A stretch of 40,454 nt of DNA, from contig JAJZIM010000026.1 of NCBI GenBank assembly GCA_021810565.1, forward strand, positions 1 through 40,454, read 5' to 3'. The notes below the pieces were generated by a model, which saw only the letters and a program-made list of their open reading frames with translations, ran no database searches and was not told where the DNA came from. The stretch is from Bacillota bacterium (lineage in GTDB: Bacteria > Bacillota > Sulfobacillia > JAJZIM01). The translations under genes were made by a program, and so were the position numbers. Positions 1 to 7,442 of the stretch are shown here, one piece after another; within the stretch, counting starts at the first letter, position 1, and every line of letters starts with the position of its first letter.

Positions 1-662
1 GTGGGGTTCACGTAATGGATGAGGTAGAGGGGATTGTTGCGCACCGTCTCCTCCACCAGCCCCCGGCCCAATTGGTAGTAGAAGGAGAAGGACCAGAACT
101 GGTAGCCTATCGGGAGCTGCCTGCGCTCCAGGTAGAAATAGCGCAGGAGCAGGATCAGACCGATGGTGGAGCCGATGGGCTGGGCCGGCCAGCGCTCCAG
201 GTGGAACATCAGGGCGTGGCGTCCCAGCACCTCGTGGTTGAAGATGTTGCCGACCCGGACCAGGATGTAACCCAGGGCCAGCCCCGGTACCGCCCAGTCC
301 AGAAAGCGGCTGGCCCGGTGCCCGTGGCGGGCCAGGTACCACCAACCGGTGAGCACCCCGCCCAAAAGGCCCCCGTCCCAGGCCAGGCCGCCCTGCCAGA
401 CCCGCAGGATCTGCGCCGGGTCCTGCCAGATCCACTGCGGGTCGTTGGCCAGCACGAACACCAAGCGGGCACCCACCACGCCGCCCACCACGGCCCAGGT
501 GGCCGCGTTGACCAGGAAGTCGCCCTCGATCCCCGCCGCCGTGCCCCGCCGGTACAGGTACCAGGCCCCCAGGGCCATGGAAAGGACCATGAAGATGCCG
601 TACCAGTGCACGCCGATGGGGCCAAGGTGGAAGGCATAGGGATTAAGGTAGCGCAGGTCCAA
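1..662 (-). CDS. lgt: Prolipoprotein diacylglyceryl transferase, 3' end outside window
   Basis: Lgt moves diacylglyceryl from phosphatidylglycerol to the lipobox cysteine of prolipoproteins at the cytoplasmic membrane. Conceptual translation from a TTG at 662 gives about 220 residues before the window edge. Family blocks are visible: GARLVFVL, then WQGGLAWDGGLLGG (the GGL-x-x-x-GG loop), then the signature VRVGNIFNHEVLGR followed by QPIGSTIG. Several hydrophobic segments fit a polytopic enzyme. The TTG is preceded by AAAGGGTGAT at good spacing; a GTG in another frame hits a stop at once. It lies 29 nt downstream of a lipoprotein gene and probably belongs to the same leftward operon. A degenerate Lgt-like domain also occurs in the gene at 1696-2934, so this copy is probably the working enzyme. 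Confidence 0.9.
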   Translation of the reverse strand, partial: MDLRYLNPYAFHLGPIGVHWYGIFMVLSMALGAWYLYRRGTAAGIEGDFLVNAATWAVVGGVVGARLVFVLANDPQWIWQDPAQILRVWQGGLAWDGGLLGGVLTGWWYLARHGHRASRFLDWAVPGLALGYILVRVGNIFNHEVLGRHALMFHLERWPAQPIGSTIGLILLLRYFYLERRQLPIGYQFWSFSFYYQLGRGLVEETVRNNPLYLIHYVNP

Positions 663-691
663 CGGCGATCACCCTTTCTTGACTGGTTGAG

Positions 692-1699
692 CTACGCGCC
701 GGGCAAGGGACGCCAGTAGAGGCCGTTCATGGTGACGGCATAGAGTTTTCCGTCGGTGGCATCAACGACGAAGGAGTTCAGGCTATGTGATCCTAGGCCG
801 CGGTCGTAAGCGGTCCAACGGCGGCCGCCGTCCCGGCTGACGAAGGCGCCGCCGGAGTTGTCCATGTCCCCCGCGAAGAGGATGGACGGGTTGCGGGGAT
901 CCACCGCCAGGGCGTGGATGTCCAGGGCGGATTCCAGACCACGGTTCACCGCCTGCCAGCTCTTCCCACCATTGCGGCTGCGGTAGATGCCACGTTGGTG
1001 GGTGCCCTCATAGAGCAGTTGGGGATCGGCCGGATCGATGGCCAGGTGGGTCATGTCCGTATGCAGGGGCAGGCCCCGGCTCACAGCCCGCCATGCCTTC
1101 CCTGCATTGGTGGTGACGAAGAGTCCGTAGCCGTAGGTGCCCACATACAGGCGCCGGTCGCCGGGGGAGAAACTCAGGGCGTCGATGTCCGCGCGGGGCA
1201 GACCGGCGACCGGCTGCCAGGATATGCCGCCGTTATGGCTTGCCCAGAGGGTGGGCCCGGCAACGCCCTCGGCCCAGACCCCGGCGAAGGCTGAGGAGGG
1301 GTTGCCGGGGTCGAAGATCGCCTGGTGGAAGGCCTGGGAGCCGGAGGTCTTCGCCCGAATCCAGCGGCGCCCACCGTCGGTGCTGCGGTAGAGGCCCTGG
1401 AGGGTGGCCGCCAGGAGAACCCGACGATCCCGCGGGTCCACCGCCAAGTGCAGCACGCTCTTGCCGGAGAGCCCGGCGGCCTTCCATGAACGGCCGTCGC
1501 GGCTCCTCAGGACGCCGGAGGACGTGCCCAGGTAGAGGAAGGGGTGCTTTCCGGGGGTTAGGGCCAGGGTCTGCGGCATGGCTCCCTGCGGCAGGCCGAG
1601 GGAGGACCAGGCATGGGAAGGGGAACTGGCGCCGCACCCGGCCAGGACCACGGCCAGGCTGGCCCCCAGCGGGAGTAACATCCGCAGGGAGTTGTTCAT
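692..1699 (-). CDS. Lipoprotein with six Asp-box (BNR) repeats, beta-propeller fold
   Basis: The 335-residue product starts with a lipoprotein signal peptide whose lipobox LAGC puts the lipidated cysteine at residue 22. The rest carries six S/T-x-D/N-x-G-x-x-W-type Asp-box motifs (SRDGRSW, STDGGRRW, SHNGGISW, TTNAGKAW, SRNGGKSW, SRDGGRRW) spaced about 45-50 residues apart. That pattern fits a sortilin/Vps10- or HCF136-like beta-propeller on the outer face of the membrane. No catalytic residues of a sialidase are recognisable, so a binding or assembly-factor role is more likely than an enzyme. Its ATG overlaps the stop of the upstream TlpA fusion gene by 4 nt (ATGA), which suggests translational coupling. 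The link to CcdA and TlpA hints at a role in maturing an extracytoplasmic redox protein; this is an inference. Confidence 0.8.
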   Translation of the reverse strand: MNNSLRMLLPLGASLAVVLAGCGASSPSHAWSSLGLPQGAMPQTLALTPGKHPFLYLGTSSGVLRSRDGRSWKAAGLSGKSVLHLAVDPRDRRVLLAATLQGLYRSTDGGRRWIRAKTSGSQAFHQAIFDPGNPSSAFAGVWAEGVAGPTLWASHNGGISWQPVAGLPRADIDALSFSPGDRRLYVGTYGYGLFVTTNAGKAWRAVSRGLPLHTDMTHLAIDPADPQLLYEGTHQRGIYRSRNGGKSWQAVNRGLESALDIHALAVDPRNPSILFAGDMDNSGGAFVSRDGGRRWTAYDRGLGSHSLNSFVVDATDGKLYAVTMNGLYWRPLPGA

Positions 1700-2934
1700 T
1701 TCGCTTTTTCGCCGCGCAGCAGTTGGCGAATATAGGGCTGGATCAAGGCGAAGGAGGGCAGTCCCCCCACCACCCGGTTCTCCACCGTGCCCTGCGGGGT
1801 GATGAAGACGTGGGTGGGCAGCGCATCCACCAAGTAGTTGGTGCCCACCCGGCTATGCAGATCCAAGAGTACCCGGTACTTGATTCCGTGCTGGCGCACG
1901 AAGCTTTGCACCTGGCTCGCGGTCTCGCCCCCCTCGGCGATGGCCAGAAAGTCCACCCGGTGGCCGTAGCGGGCGTAGATCTGCTTCAGGGCCGGCACCT
2001 CGGCGCGGCAGGGCGGGCACCAGGTGGCCCAGAAGTTGATGTAGACCGGGTGGCCGCGCAAGGAGGCCAGGGACACCGGATGACCGGACAGGTCCTCCAG
2101 GGTGAACCCAGGAGCCCGCATACCGGGCAGTGGTCCCACCGACGGCCTGCCTGCCGCTGCGGAGCCGGTCGGGGCGGGGGAAAGGCCCTGGTAGACCAGC
2201 AAGCCGGCCGCGGCCAGCAGCACCAGGGCGAGGGGAATGATCAGCCAGAGTCGTCGGCGCATGTCCAGACCTCCTTTGGTCCAAGCCAGCCAGATGCCGA
2301 CGGCTGCGGGCGCGGCCGGCCAGGCGGGGGGCAGGAAAGGGGGGCCGATGTAGTCGATTAGGGCCAAGACGGCCAGACCACCGGCGGCCAGGGCCAACAG
2401 GCGGCTGCCCGGCCGTCCCCGCACCAGGCCCACGGCGGCCAACACGACGAGCGAGGCGGTGGCCGCCAGGTAGGGCACAGGGGTGAGGTGCAGGTGCCCC
2501 ACGGGGATTCCCCAGGGCAGGGTGGTGGGGGGGCCGTAGCGGTCCCAGCCCAAGAAGGACACGGACCCGGCCAGGGCCAGGGGCCGGGTCAAGGCGTCCA
2601 AGAGCGGCAGGGTGGGACGGTGACGGCGGAGGGTCCAAGCCCCCGCGGCCAGCGCACCCAAAAGGCCGCCCAGCGGGCTCCAGGAAGCGGCCAGCACGGC
2701 CGCCGGCCCGGCCAAGAGGGCTGCGGGAGACAGCAACAGGGGCAGGAGCTTGCCGATCAGGATGCCGCCTAGGAGGGCGGAGGCCAGAACGTCCGGCGCT
2801 GCCCCCCGGGCCAAGCCGGCCCGGCGGCCCTCCCGATCGGCCAGGAGCAAGGCCGCCAGGGCTCCCAGGAGGAGGAAGAGGGCGAAGCGGGAGAAGATCA
2901 AGGGACCCAATTGGATCACTGCCGGGTAGATCAT
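1696..2934 (-). CDS. Lgt-like membrane domain fused to TlpA/ResA-type thioredoxin
   Basis: The reading frame encodes 412 residues from the ATG at 2934, which overlaps the ccdA stop by 4 nt. Residues 1 to about 220 form a polytopic domain with Lgt-family traces (YGPPTTLPWGIPVGH), but the GGL and GRIGN catalytic blocks are absent, so it is probably not a lipoprotein transferase. Residues from about 225 form a complete membrane-anchored TlpA/ResA module: an N-terminal signal anchor, a FWATWCPPC active site and the cis-proline region ALPTHVF. Such proteins reduce disulfides outside the membrane, often apocytochrome c or copper-site cysteines, using electrons from CcdA, encoded just upstream. A perfect SD precedes an internal ATG at 2262, so a separate 188-aa TlpA may also be made. 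A TTG at 3081 opens a longer frame but would overlap ccdA heavily. Confidence 0.85.
   Translation of the reverse strand: MIYPAVIQLGPLIFSRFALFLLLGALAALLLADREGRRAGLARGAAPDVLASALLGGILIGKLLPLLLSPAALLAGPAAVLAASWSPLGGLLGALAAGAWTLRRHRPTLPLLDALTRPLALAGSVSFLGWDRYGPPTTLPWGIPVGHLHLTPVPYLAATASLVVLAAVGLVRGRPGSRLLALAAGGLAVLALIDYIGPPFLPPAWPAAPAAVGIWLAWTKGGLDMRRRLWLIIPLALVLLAAAGLLVYQGLSPAPTGSAAAGRPSVGPLPGMRAPGFTLEDLSGHPVSLASLRGHPVYINFWATWCPPCRAEVPALKQIYARYGHRVDFLAIAEGGETASQVQSFVRQHGIKYRVLLDLHSRVGTNYLVDALPTHVFITPQGTVENRVVGGLPSFALIQPYIRQLLRGEKAK
2260..2277 (-). promoter_or_regulatory. Internal ribosome binding site and ATG for a stand-alone TlpA
   Basis: On the minus strand AAAGGAGGT (2269-2277) lies six bases before an in-frame ATG (2260-2262). 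The following residues are MRRRLWLIIPLALVLLAAAG, a typical N-terminal signal anchor. This is among the strongest SD sites in the window, yet it sits inside an open reading frame. It therefore predicts a second 188-residue product, the usual ResA/TlpA size. The alternative is that two ancestral genes fused by loss of a stop codon and the old ribosome site is relic. Confidence 0.65.
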
Positions 2935-3647
2935 CCCAAGGTCACCGTGCCGGCCAGTCCCTGCAGGTAGATGAAGAAGCCCAGGTACATTAGCACGCCC
3001 ACCGCCACCAGGAGCGTGCCGGCGGCCATCTGAGAACAGCGCAGAAACCGCCCCCAGCTGGCCAGACGGGGCAGGATCCAATGCAGCACAAGGGCCATGG
3101 CCAAGAAGGGCAGGGCCAGACCTGCGGAGTATAGGGCCAGGAGGGACGCTCCTGTGCCGATCCTGCCGCTGGAGCCGGCCACCAGCAGAATGGCGGTCAG
3201 GATGGGGGCCACGCAGGGCGTCCAGCCGAAGGAGAAGGCAATACCCAACAGGAAGGAGTTGGCGGGCCTAGCCTTGCCTGGACGGTAGCCCCAGCGCCAC
3301 TCCCGCATGAGCAGCGGCAGCCGGAAAGCACCCAAGAGCCAAAGCCCGAAGAGGACCACGACGATCCCGGCCACCTTCTCCAACAGCAGCTTCTCCTCTT
3401 GGAGGAAACGACCCAGTACCGTGGCGCTGAGGCCCATGGCCACGAAGACCAGGGAGAAGGCCAAGATGAAGGCCAGGGCGTTAGGCAACAGGCGGCGGGA
3501 ACGGGCCGCGGTGGACATCCCGGCCAGCTCCTCGGCGGAGGAACCGGTCAGGTAGACGAGGTAGGTGGGCACCAGCGGCAGCACGCAGGGAGAGACGAAG
3601 GAGACGAAGCCGCCGGCCAGGGCCAGCCACCAAGTAATGTGGGGCAA
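2931..3647 (-). CDS. ccdA: CcdA-family thiol-disulfide electron conduit
   Basis: CcdA carries electrons from cytoplasmic thioredoxin across the membrane to extracytoplasmic thioredoxin-like proteins. The protein has about six hydrophobic segments and the two conserved cysteine motifs: FVSFVSPCVLPLVPTYL near the N terminus and FSFGWTPCVAPILTAIL in the middle. The frame is open to 3692, but the TTG at 3647 is preferred because GGAGGTG lies seven bases upstream. It also removes an N-terminal extension that would precede the usual CcdA start. Length from this start is 238 residues, normal for the family. It is translationally coupled to the TlpA fusion gene. A BlaI-type dyad lies just upstream. 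Confidence 0.92.
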   Translation of the reverse strand: MPHITWWLALAGGFVSFVSPCVLPLVPTYLVYLTGSSAEELAGMSTAARSRRLLPNALAFILAFSLVFVAMGLSATVLGRFLQEEKLLLEKVAGIVVVLFGLWLLGAFRLPLLMREWRWGYRPGKARPANSFLLGIAFSFGWTPCVAPILTAILLVAGSSGRIGTGASLLALYSAGLALPFLAMALVLHWILPRLASWGRFLRCSQMAAGTLLVAVGVLMYLGFFIYLQGLAGTVTLG

Positions 3648-3664
3648 GGTGGGACACCTCCCAG

Positions 3665-3681
3665 CACTACAATGGATAGTG
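3665..3681. promoter_or_regulatory. Probable BlaI-type operator upstream of ccdA
   Basis: The 17-bp sequence CACTACAATGGATAGTG is an inverted repeat with half-sites CACTA and TAGTG around 7 bp. It has the same arms and spacing as the dyad at the blaI promoter (5317-5333). It lies 18 bp upstream of the ccdA start. The shared dyad suggests one regulator acts on both units. No clean -35/-10 pair is obvious here. Confidence 0.65.
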
Positions 3682-3726
3682 TAAAAGGGCATACGCTTAC
3701 TGCTGAAGGCGGGGATGGGTTAACCG

Positions 3727-4104
3727 CTATTCCGGACCCTGACCACGGCGCAGGCGGACCATGGATGGCCCCAGTTCCCGTTCCTCCTCCAGGTAGCGGG
3801 TGATCGGTGCCGGGATCCCCACGCCCTCCACCACCAATTCCCGCAGGCCCAAAGCACGCCGAGCCACCGTGATGCGCAGCCCTTCCCCTTCCAGTTGAAG
3901 GTCGTCGGGCACAAATATCGTCAACTCGTGCTGCTGCTCGATCCGGTAAGCTTCGGCCCTACGTGGCTTCCCCGATCGGATCCTGGCGGGCACCAGGGTG
4001 GTCTTGCAGCAGCCCTCGCTTTCCAAACGGGGCGCCTCCACGGTGGCGCTACCTCCCTTGCGGGCGATTAACTCTCGCGCCTCGGGGGAGATGTTCAGGC
4101 GCAT
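3727..4104 (-). CDS. CC/Se-motif family protein (small, adjacent cysteines)
   Basis: The 125-residue soluble protein resembles the CC/Se motif family. Members carry an adjacent Cys-Cys (or Cys-Sec) pair after a glycine-rich strand and are distantly similar to IscA/HesB-type folds. Visible features are RKGGSATVEAP followed by EGCCKTT and later HELTIFVPDDL. Here both positions are cysteine, so no selenocysteine is needed. The second ATG (4104) is chosen because AAAGGAGG lies eight bases upstream of it, while the first ATG (4110) nearly abuts the SD. The gene is 15 nt downstream of the M56 gene in the same direction. The molecular function of the family is unknown; metal or thiol chemistry is plausible given the redox neighbours. 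Confidence 0.7.
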   Translation of the reverse strand: MRLNISPEARELIARKGGSATVEAPRLESEGCCKTTLVPARIRSGKPRRAEAYRIEQQHELTIFVPDDLQLEGEGLRITVARRALGLRELVVEGVGIPAPITRYLEEERELGPSMVRLRRGQGPE

Positions 4105-4119
4105 CCGCATCGCCTCCTT

Positions 4120-4890
4120 TCAGCGACAGGAACTTAGCAGGGTCAAAAGACTAGCCGCCAGGACGCTACCGTCCCTGAAGACCGCTGGCCACAGCCCAGG
4201 CGGGTGGTAGCCCTCGCCCAGGGCGGCAGCCAGCCGTGGTTCCAAGGCCCCACCGGCGAAGTCGGCTGCCCCGGCGTTGGCGAGACGGGCGGAGTGCAGT
4301 ATGGCACCGGCCAAGGGATCACGACCGGCGTCCCGCAGGGCGGCCTCGTCCGCGGCTAACTCCAGGGCCAGTTCGTAGCCGGTCAAAAGCGGCCGGGAGG
4401 TCGGAAGGAACCAAAAGGCCCCTGCCAGGGTCCGCATCAAGAGGAGGCGCAACGGGTCCCGTCGCCGGCGGTGCCAGGCTTCATGCGCCAAGACGGCGGC
4501 CAGTTCCCTCGGAGGAAGAAGCTCCAGCATGCCGCGGCTGATAGCCGTGCGGGGTCGCAGGAAGCCCCAAGTGAAGGCCAAGGGCGAGGGCGCCTCCAGC
4601 ACGAGGGTGTCGGCCCCGGTCCCGAAGGGGCTCCCCGCCGCCAACAACCGACGCAAACGGCGGGTGGCGACCAGTTGGCGGCCGAGGCTGCGGCCCGCTC
4701 CCAGAAGGAGCAGGGTCGGCGGCAGCCAGCTGAGCAGCACGCCTGAGACAGGATCCAGTCCAAAGAGGAGGCAAGCTTGGATCACGGTGGCATTGTAGAG
4801 GGGGAGGGTGATCCCCGCCGTGGCGGCGGCCACGAGCAGCAGCGCGGCCGCCTCGTGGGAGCGGACCAGATGTAGGAAGCCGCTGTTCAA
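4120..4890 (-). CDS. Short M56 (BlaR1-like) membrane metallopeptidase
   Basis: M56 peptidases are membrane zinc proteases that cleave BlaI/MecI-type repressors after a signal. The 256-residue product has hydrophobic segments at about residues 15-35 and 48-66. The zinc motif HEAWH is at 136-140, and ELALELAADEAAL follows near 173-185, supplying the third ligand. It lacks the extracellular beta-lactam sensor of full BlaR1 (about 585 residues), so the signal must come from elsewhere or from the membrane itself. The TTG start at 4890 overlaps the blaI stop (TTGA), the usual coupled arrangement. Confidence 0.85.
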   Translation of the reverse strand: MNSGFLHLVRSHEAAALLLVAAATAGITLPLYNATVIQACLLFGLDPVSGVLLSWLPPTLLLLGAGRSLGRQLVATRRLRRLLAAGSPFGTGADTLVLEAPSPLAFTWGFLRPRTAISRGMLELLPPRELAAVLAHEAWHRRRRDPLRLLLMRTLAGAFWFLPTSRPLLTGYELALELAADEAALRDAGRDPLAGAILHSARLANAGAADFAGGALEPRLAAALGEGYHPPGLWPAVFRDGSVLAASLLTLLSSCR

Positions 4891-5309
4891 CCCCGTTCCC
4901 TCCTGCGACGTAACAGTTCCTCCAGGCGGTCCAGAGCGGCGGGATCGGCCCGGCCCAGGGCGTCCACGAAGGGAGCCACCGCCGCCTGCCCTAGATCCTC
5001 CACCAGGGCCGCACTGACCTTCCGGGCGATCCCCGCCAGGAAGGCCTCCCGGCTCTCCCGGGCCTGGAAGCGGTAGCCGCCCGGCTCACCCTCTCGGGTG
5101 AGCATCCCCTTGGCGGCCAGGCGGTTCATAACGGTCATCACCGTGTTGAAGGACAGCGGGCTTTTCGGGTTCAAGGTTTCCCAGACCTCGCGGATGGAGG
5201 TGGTCTTGCGCTCCCAGACCACTTCCATGACCTTGGACTCCAGGGAACCCAGGACCCGGTCGACGCCGCCTTGCCCGCTGAAACGAAATACCCGCAGGGA
5301 CACCGGCAT
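4887..5309 (-). CDS. blaI: BlaI/MecI/CopY-family repressor
   Basis: This is a dimeric winged-helix repressor of about 140 residues. The N-terminal domain shows the family core LGSLESKVMEVVW, then IREVWETL and LSFNTVMTVMNRLAAKGML (recognition region). The C-terminal dimerisation helices follow, where the partner M56 protease normally cuts. The N-terminal tail is somewhat long; ATG 5309 is used here, but a GTG at 5303 would place the GAGG motif at a more normal distance. CopY-type cysteine pairs are absent, so direct copper sensing is unlikely. The gene is autoregulated if the dyad overlapping its -10 box is its operator. Confidence 0.88.
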   Translation of the reverse strand: MPVSLRVFRFSGQGGVDRVLGSLESKVMEVVWERKTTSIREVWETLNPKSPLSFNTVMTVMNRLAAKGMLTREGEPGGYRFQARESREAFLAGIARKVSAALVEDLGQAAVAPFVDALGRADPAALDRLEELLRRRRERG

Positions 5310-5316
5310 CACCTCA

Positions 5317-5353
5317 CACTACGAATTATAGTGGCAGGAAGGGCAGGCGTCAA
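5317..5353 (-). promoter_or_regulatory. blaI operon promoter with operator over the -10 box
   Basis: On the minus strand TTGACG (5348-5353) and TATAAT (5325-5330) are separated by 17 bp, a near-consensus sigmaA promoter. The -10 box lies inside the dyad CACTACGAATTATAGTG (5317-5333), whose arms match those of the dyad upstream of ccdA. Repressor binding would block polymerase, giving autoregulation of blaI-M56-CC/Se. Confidence 0.8.
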
Positions 5354-5369
5354 GCTGGAGCAGGAAAGC

Positions 5370-5400
5370 AGGAAAGAGCCACGGGATCTAAACCGTGGCT
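5370..5400 (-). terminator. Probable intrinsic terminator after the rusticyanin gene
   Basis: On the minus strand AGCCACGG and CCGTGGCT form an 8-bp stem with an 8-nt loop (5377-5400), followed by CTTTCC. The T-run is short, so termination may be partial. It separates the rusticyanin unit from the blaI promoter. Confidence 0.5.
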
Positions 5401-5427
5401 TGTGCACAGATGGGATCCCGATCTACC

Positions 5428-6150
5428 TCAACCAACCACCAGTTTGCCGAACATGCCGGCGGCGGCATGGCCGGGGACTGGGCAGATATAGTAATAGGTG
5501 CCCGACGCTGCCGTGAAGCTGGAGCTGCGGGTGTAGTACTGGGCCGTGGCGAGGTCCTTGCTGGTGCGGGGAGGCAGGGGCATCACCAGGAAGTCGTTGT
5601 TGATCCCCATCATGGCCATGAAAGGATACGGTGGCGGGGTGGTGGTCAACTCGAAGCCGTGCAGATAGCCCCAGTCGGTGTTGACCAGCTCCACCTTGAC
5701 CCGGGCGCCGGGGTTCACCCGCACGGTGGGGTTGACCAGACCGTCGATCTCCCAGGTCATGTTGGGCTTGCCGTGGGGTGAGGCCAGGGCTACCAGGGTG
5801 ACGCTGCTGCCGGTGTAGGTCACCGTGTCGGTCTTGGCGTCCAGCTTGGCCCCCTGCTCACCGCGGCGCACCAGGGCGGTGAGCTGGGAGTTGCCCAAAA
5901 GGTTGCGGCCGTTGGCACCGTAACCACCCAGCATACCGCCCATCATGCCTCCATAGCCGCCCTCGCCGCCCATCATTCCGCCGTTCCCCAGGAAATCTCC
6001 CGGAGCCGCGCGACCCCCGAGGCCTCCGGATGGGTAACCCCTCCCGAGGAGGCCTGCCGCTTCGCCGGTGGAGGAATACAGCCAGAGCAGTCCCGCGCCG
6101 CCGACCAACAATAGGACCAAGGCGGTCACCAATTGCTTCCTGTTGCGCAT
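5428..6150 (-). CDS. Rusticyanin-like type I copper protein
   Basis: The C-terminal half is a cupredoxin closely resembling rusticyanin, the high-potential periplasmic electron carrier of iron-oxidising acidophiles. Copper ligands can be read as H164 (GYLHGFEL), C223 (YYYICPVPGH), H228 and M233 (GMFGKLVV). The block GTYYYICPVPGHAAAGMFGK is almost the family signature. The N terminus has one signal anchor (about residues 8-27). A Gly/Met-rich linker (about 50-80, repeated GGMMGG) follows, probably flexible and possibly copper-binding. The second ATG (6150) is chosen because GGAGAGG lies nine bases upstream; the first ATG abuts the SD. Iron oxidation is inferred from the family and is not proven here. 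Confidence 0.9.
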   Translation of the reverse strand: MRNRKQLVTALVLLLVGGAGLLWLYSSTGEAAGLLGRGYPSGGLGGRAAPGDFLGNGGMMGGEGGYGGMMGGMLGGYGANGRNLLGNSQLTALVRRGEQGAKLDAKTDTVTYTGSSVTLVALASPHGKPNMTWEIDGLVNPTVRVNPGARVKVELVNTDWGYLHGFELTTTPPPYPFMAMMGINNDFLVMPLPPRTSKDLATAQYYTRSSSFTAASGTYYYICPVPGHAAAGMFGKLVVG

Positions 6151-6184
6151 TTCGATCATCCTCTCCGATTGGAAGTGTCGCCCG

Positions 6185-6370
6185 TCAGATGGTTTCGGAG
6201 CGTCGGATGCTCCTCACGGCCGACGTCGCCCCAGGCGTAGGGCCGCGCCAGGCCATCGCGGCAGCGGAACCGGCGCAGCGGCGTGGGACTGCCGCGCCCC
6301 GGTGGCGGATCAAAAGCGCGAGCCCTCCCCGCAAGACGGCCCGGAACGGAAACCTCCCGACGCCCATCAT
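6185..6370 (-). CDS. Small Arg-rich hypothetical protein upstream of rusticyanin
   Basis: A 61-residue frame starts at tandem ATGs (6370/6367) preceded by GGAAGGAGG with four or seven bases spacing, a strong ribosome site. It ends 34 nt before the rusticyanin start, so it would be the first gene of that unit. The product starts MMGVGRFPFRAVLRGGLALL and then becomes Arg/Ala-rich. No family is recognised. It could be a decayed small membrane protein or a leader peptide. Confidence 0.45.
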   Translation of the reverse strand: MMGVGRFPFRAVLRGGLALLIRHRGAAVPRRCAGSAAAMAWRGPTPGATSAVRSIRRSETI

Positions 6371-6576
6371 CGTGCCTCCTTCCCTCAAACCTCAGGCTCA
6401 GGTTAGACCCTCCTGGTTAGGGGATGATGCAGCGCGGGTAAAAGCCCGGTAAATTGTCCGACGAGGGGGGAGCCAACCGAGGCAGGCCAAATCAGTGCCA
6501 CCGGCGGGTGCCTCTGAGGACGAGGCGAGGATCGCCGCGCAGGAGGCCGGAGGGCCGCGGTCGGAACATCCCCGTA

Positions 6577-6599
6577 ATACCCGTGGCAGGTATGGGTAT
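6577..6599. promoter_or_regulatory. CsoR-like inverted repeat
   Basis: ATACCC (6577-6582) and GGGTAT (6594-6599) form an inverted repeat with 11 bp between them; an extra GGTAT lies inside at closer spacing. ATACCC/GGGTAT arms are typical of CsoR/RcnR-family copper operators, although those usually have shorter spacers. It lies about 30 bp upstream of the -35 box of the cytochrome promoter. No csoR gene is present in the window. Confidence 0.4.
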
Positions 6600-6627
6600 C
6601 ATATCGGGTGATCTTGGCTGTGGGTAC

Positions 6628-6656
6628 TTGTGACGACGGCGGGGGAATGCTATCTT
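6628..6656 (+). promoter_or_regulatory. Promoter of the diheme cytochrome c gene
   Basis: TTGTGA (6628-6633) and TATCTT (6651-6656) are 17 bp apart. The start codon follows 39 bp later, with AAAGGGGGG as ribosome site. Confidence 0.5.
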
Positions 6657-6695
6657 GATATTCAGAAAACGCTCATCCAAAGGGGGGAACCGTTC

Positions 6696-7400
6696 ATGCT
6701 CCGTCTGCGTTCCGCGGCTCTTCTGGCCGTTCCCTTGGCCTTGTTGCTGGCGGCCTGCGGGCCCCCGGCCAAGAAGGCCGCCCCGAAACCTATCCTGTCG
6801 GCCGGGGCGGTGGCGGGGAAGCGCCTTTTCGCTACCGCCTGCACCATGTGCCACGGGCCTGCGGGAGACCAGATCCACCTGCTCCAGCAGCCGTACAACG
6901 GCATGGTGAAGACCCTGGCCGGCTCCCAAGGGAAACTGGCCGCCTTTATCCAGGCCAATGCGCCCATGTCCGACGCGGGGGTGCCGGTCAACGGCATGGG
7001 CGGCGGCATGATGGGCGGGCAGACAGGGGGCATGGGCCAGGGCATGATGCACCTGTCCGCCACTCAGGCCCAGTACTTGGCCGCCTACATTTGGTCGGGG
7101 AGCGGCTCGGTCAAGAAGCTCCCGGCAGTCACCGCCGCCGGGGACGCCACCCGGGGGCAGGCGCTCTTCGCGAGCAAAGAGTGCGCCATGTGCCACGGTA
7201 CCGCCGGAGACCAGGTCCACCTGGTCAACCCACCCCTGGCGCGCATCGCGGACCGGTTGGCCGGCACGCCGCAGCGCCTGGCGGGCTTCCTGAAGGTGTG
7301 GGCCCCCATGACCGACGCGGGGGATAGGAATCCGTCCATGAGCCTGTCGACCAAGGACAGCGCGGACCTGGCCGCCTACCTGGAGCAGTTGGGCCGCTAG
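6696..7400 (+). CDS. Diheme cytochrome c lipoprotein
   Basis: The 234-residue product is an electron carrier anchored by lipid. The lipobox LLAACG puts the lipidated cysteine at residue 21. Two heme-binding motifs follow: CTMCH at 49-53 and CAMCH at 163-167. Each is followed by GD-x-x-HL and later APMSDAG or APMTDAG, so the two halves are clearly duplicated and the APM methionines are the likely sixth heme ligands. A Gly/Met-rich stretch (about 97-118) separates the halves and resembles the linker of the rusticyanin next door. ATG 6696 is chosen over the frame's upstream ATG because it has a good SD and begins the signal peptide. A role as partner of the rusticyanin is a reasonable inference. 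Confidence 0.92.
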   Translation: MLRLRSAALLAVPLALLLAACGPPAKKAAPKPILSAGAVAGKRLFATACTMCHGPAGDQIHLLQQPYNGMVKTLAGSQGKLAAFIQANAPMSDAGVPVNGMGGGMMGGQTGGMGQGMMHLSATQAQYLAAYIWSGSGSVKKLPAVTAAGDATRGQALFASKECAMCHGTAGDQVHLVNPPLARIADRLAGTPQRLAGFLKVWAPMTDAGDRNPSMSLSTKDSADLAAYLEQLGR

Positions 7401-7442
7401 GGAGGGGGGGACGCCCGGGGCGTCGGGAAGGACTGCTGGCCG

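Larger units (their letters stand above)
6371..6695. other. Divergent intergenic region between rusticyanin and cytochrome units
   Basis: No further gene is supported here. The interval holds the upstream region of the leftward rusticyanin unit, an inverted repeat (6577-6599) and a promoter for the cytochrome gene (6628-6656). A clear promoter for the leftward unit was not found. Confidence 0.5.
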
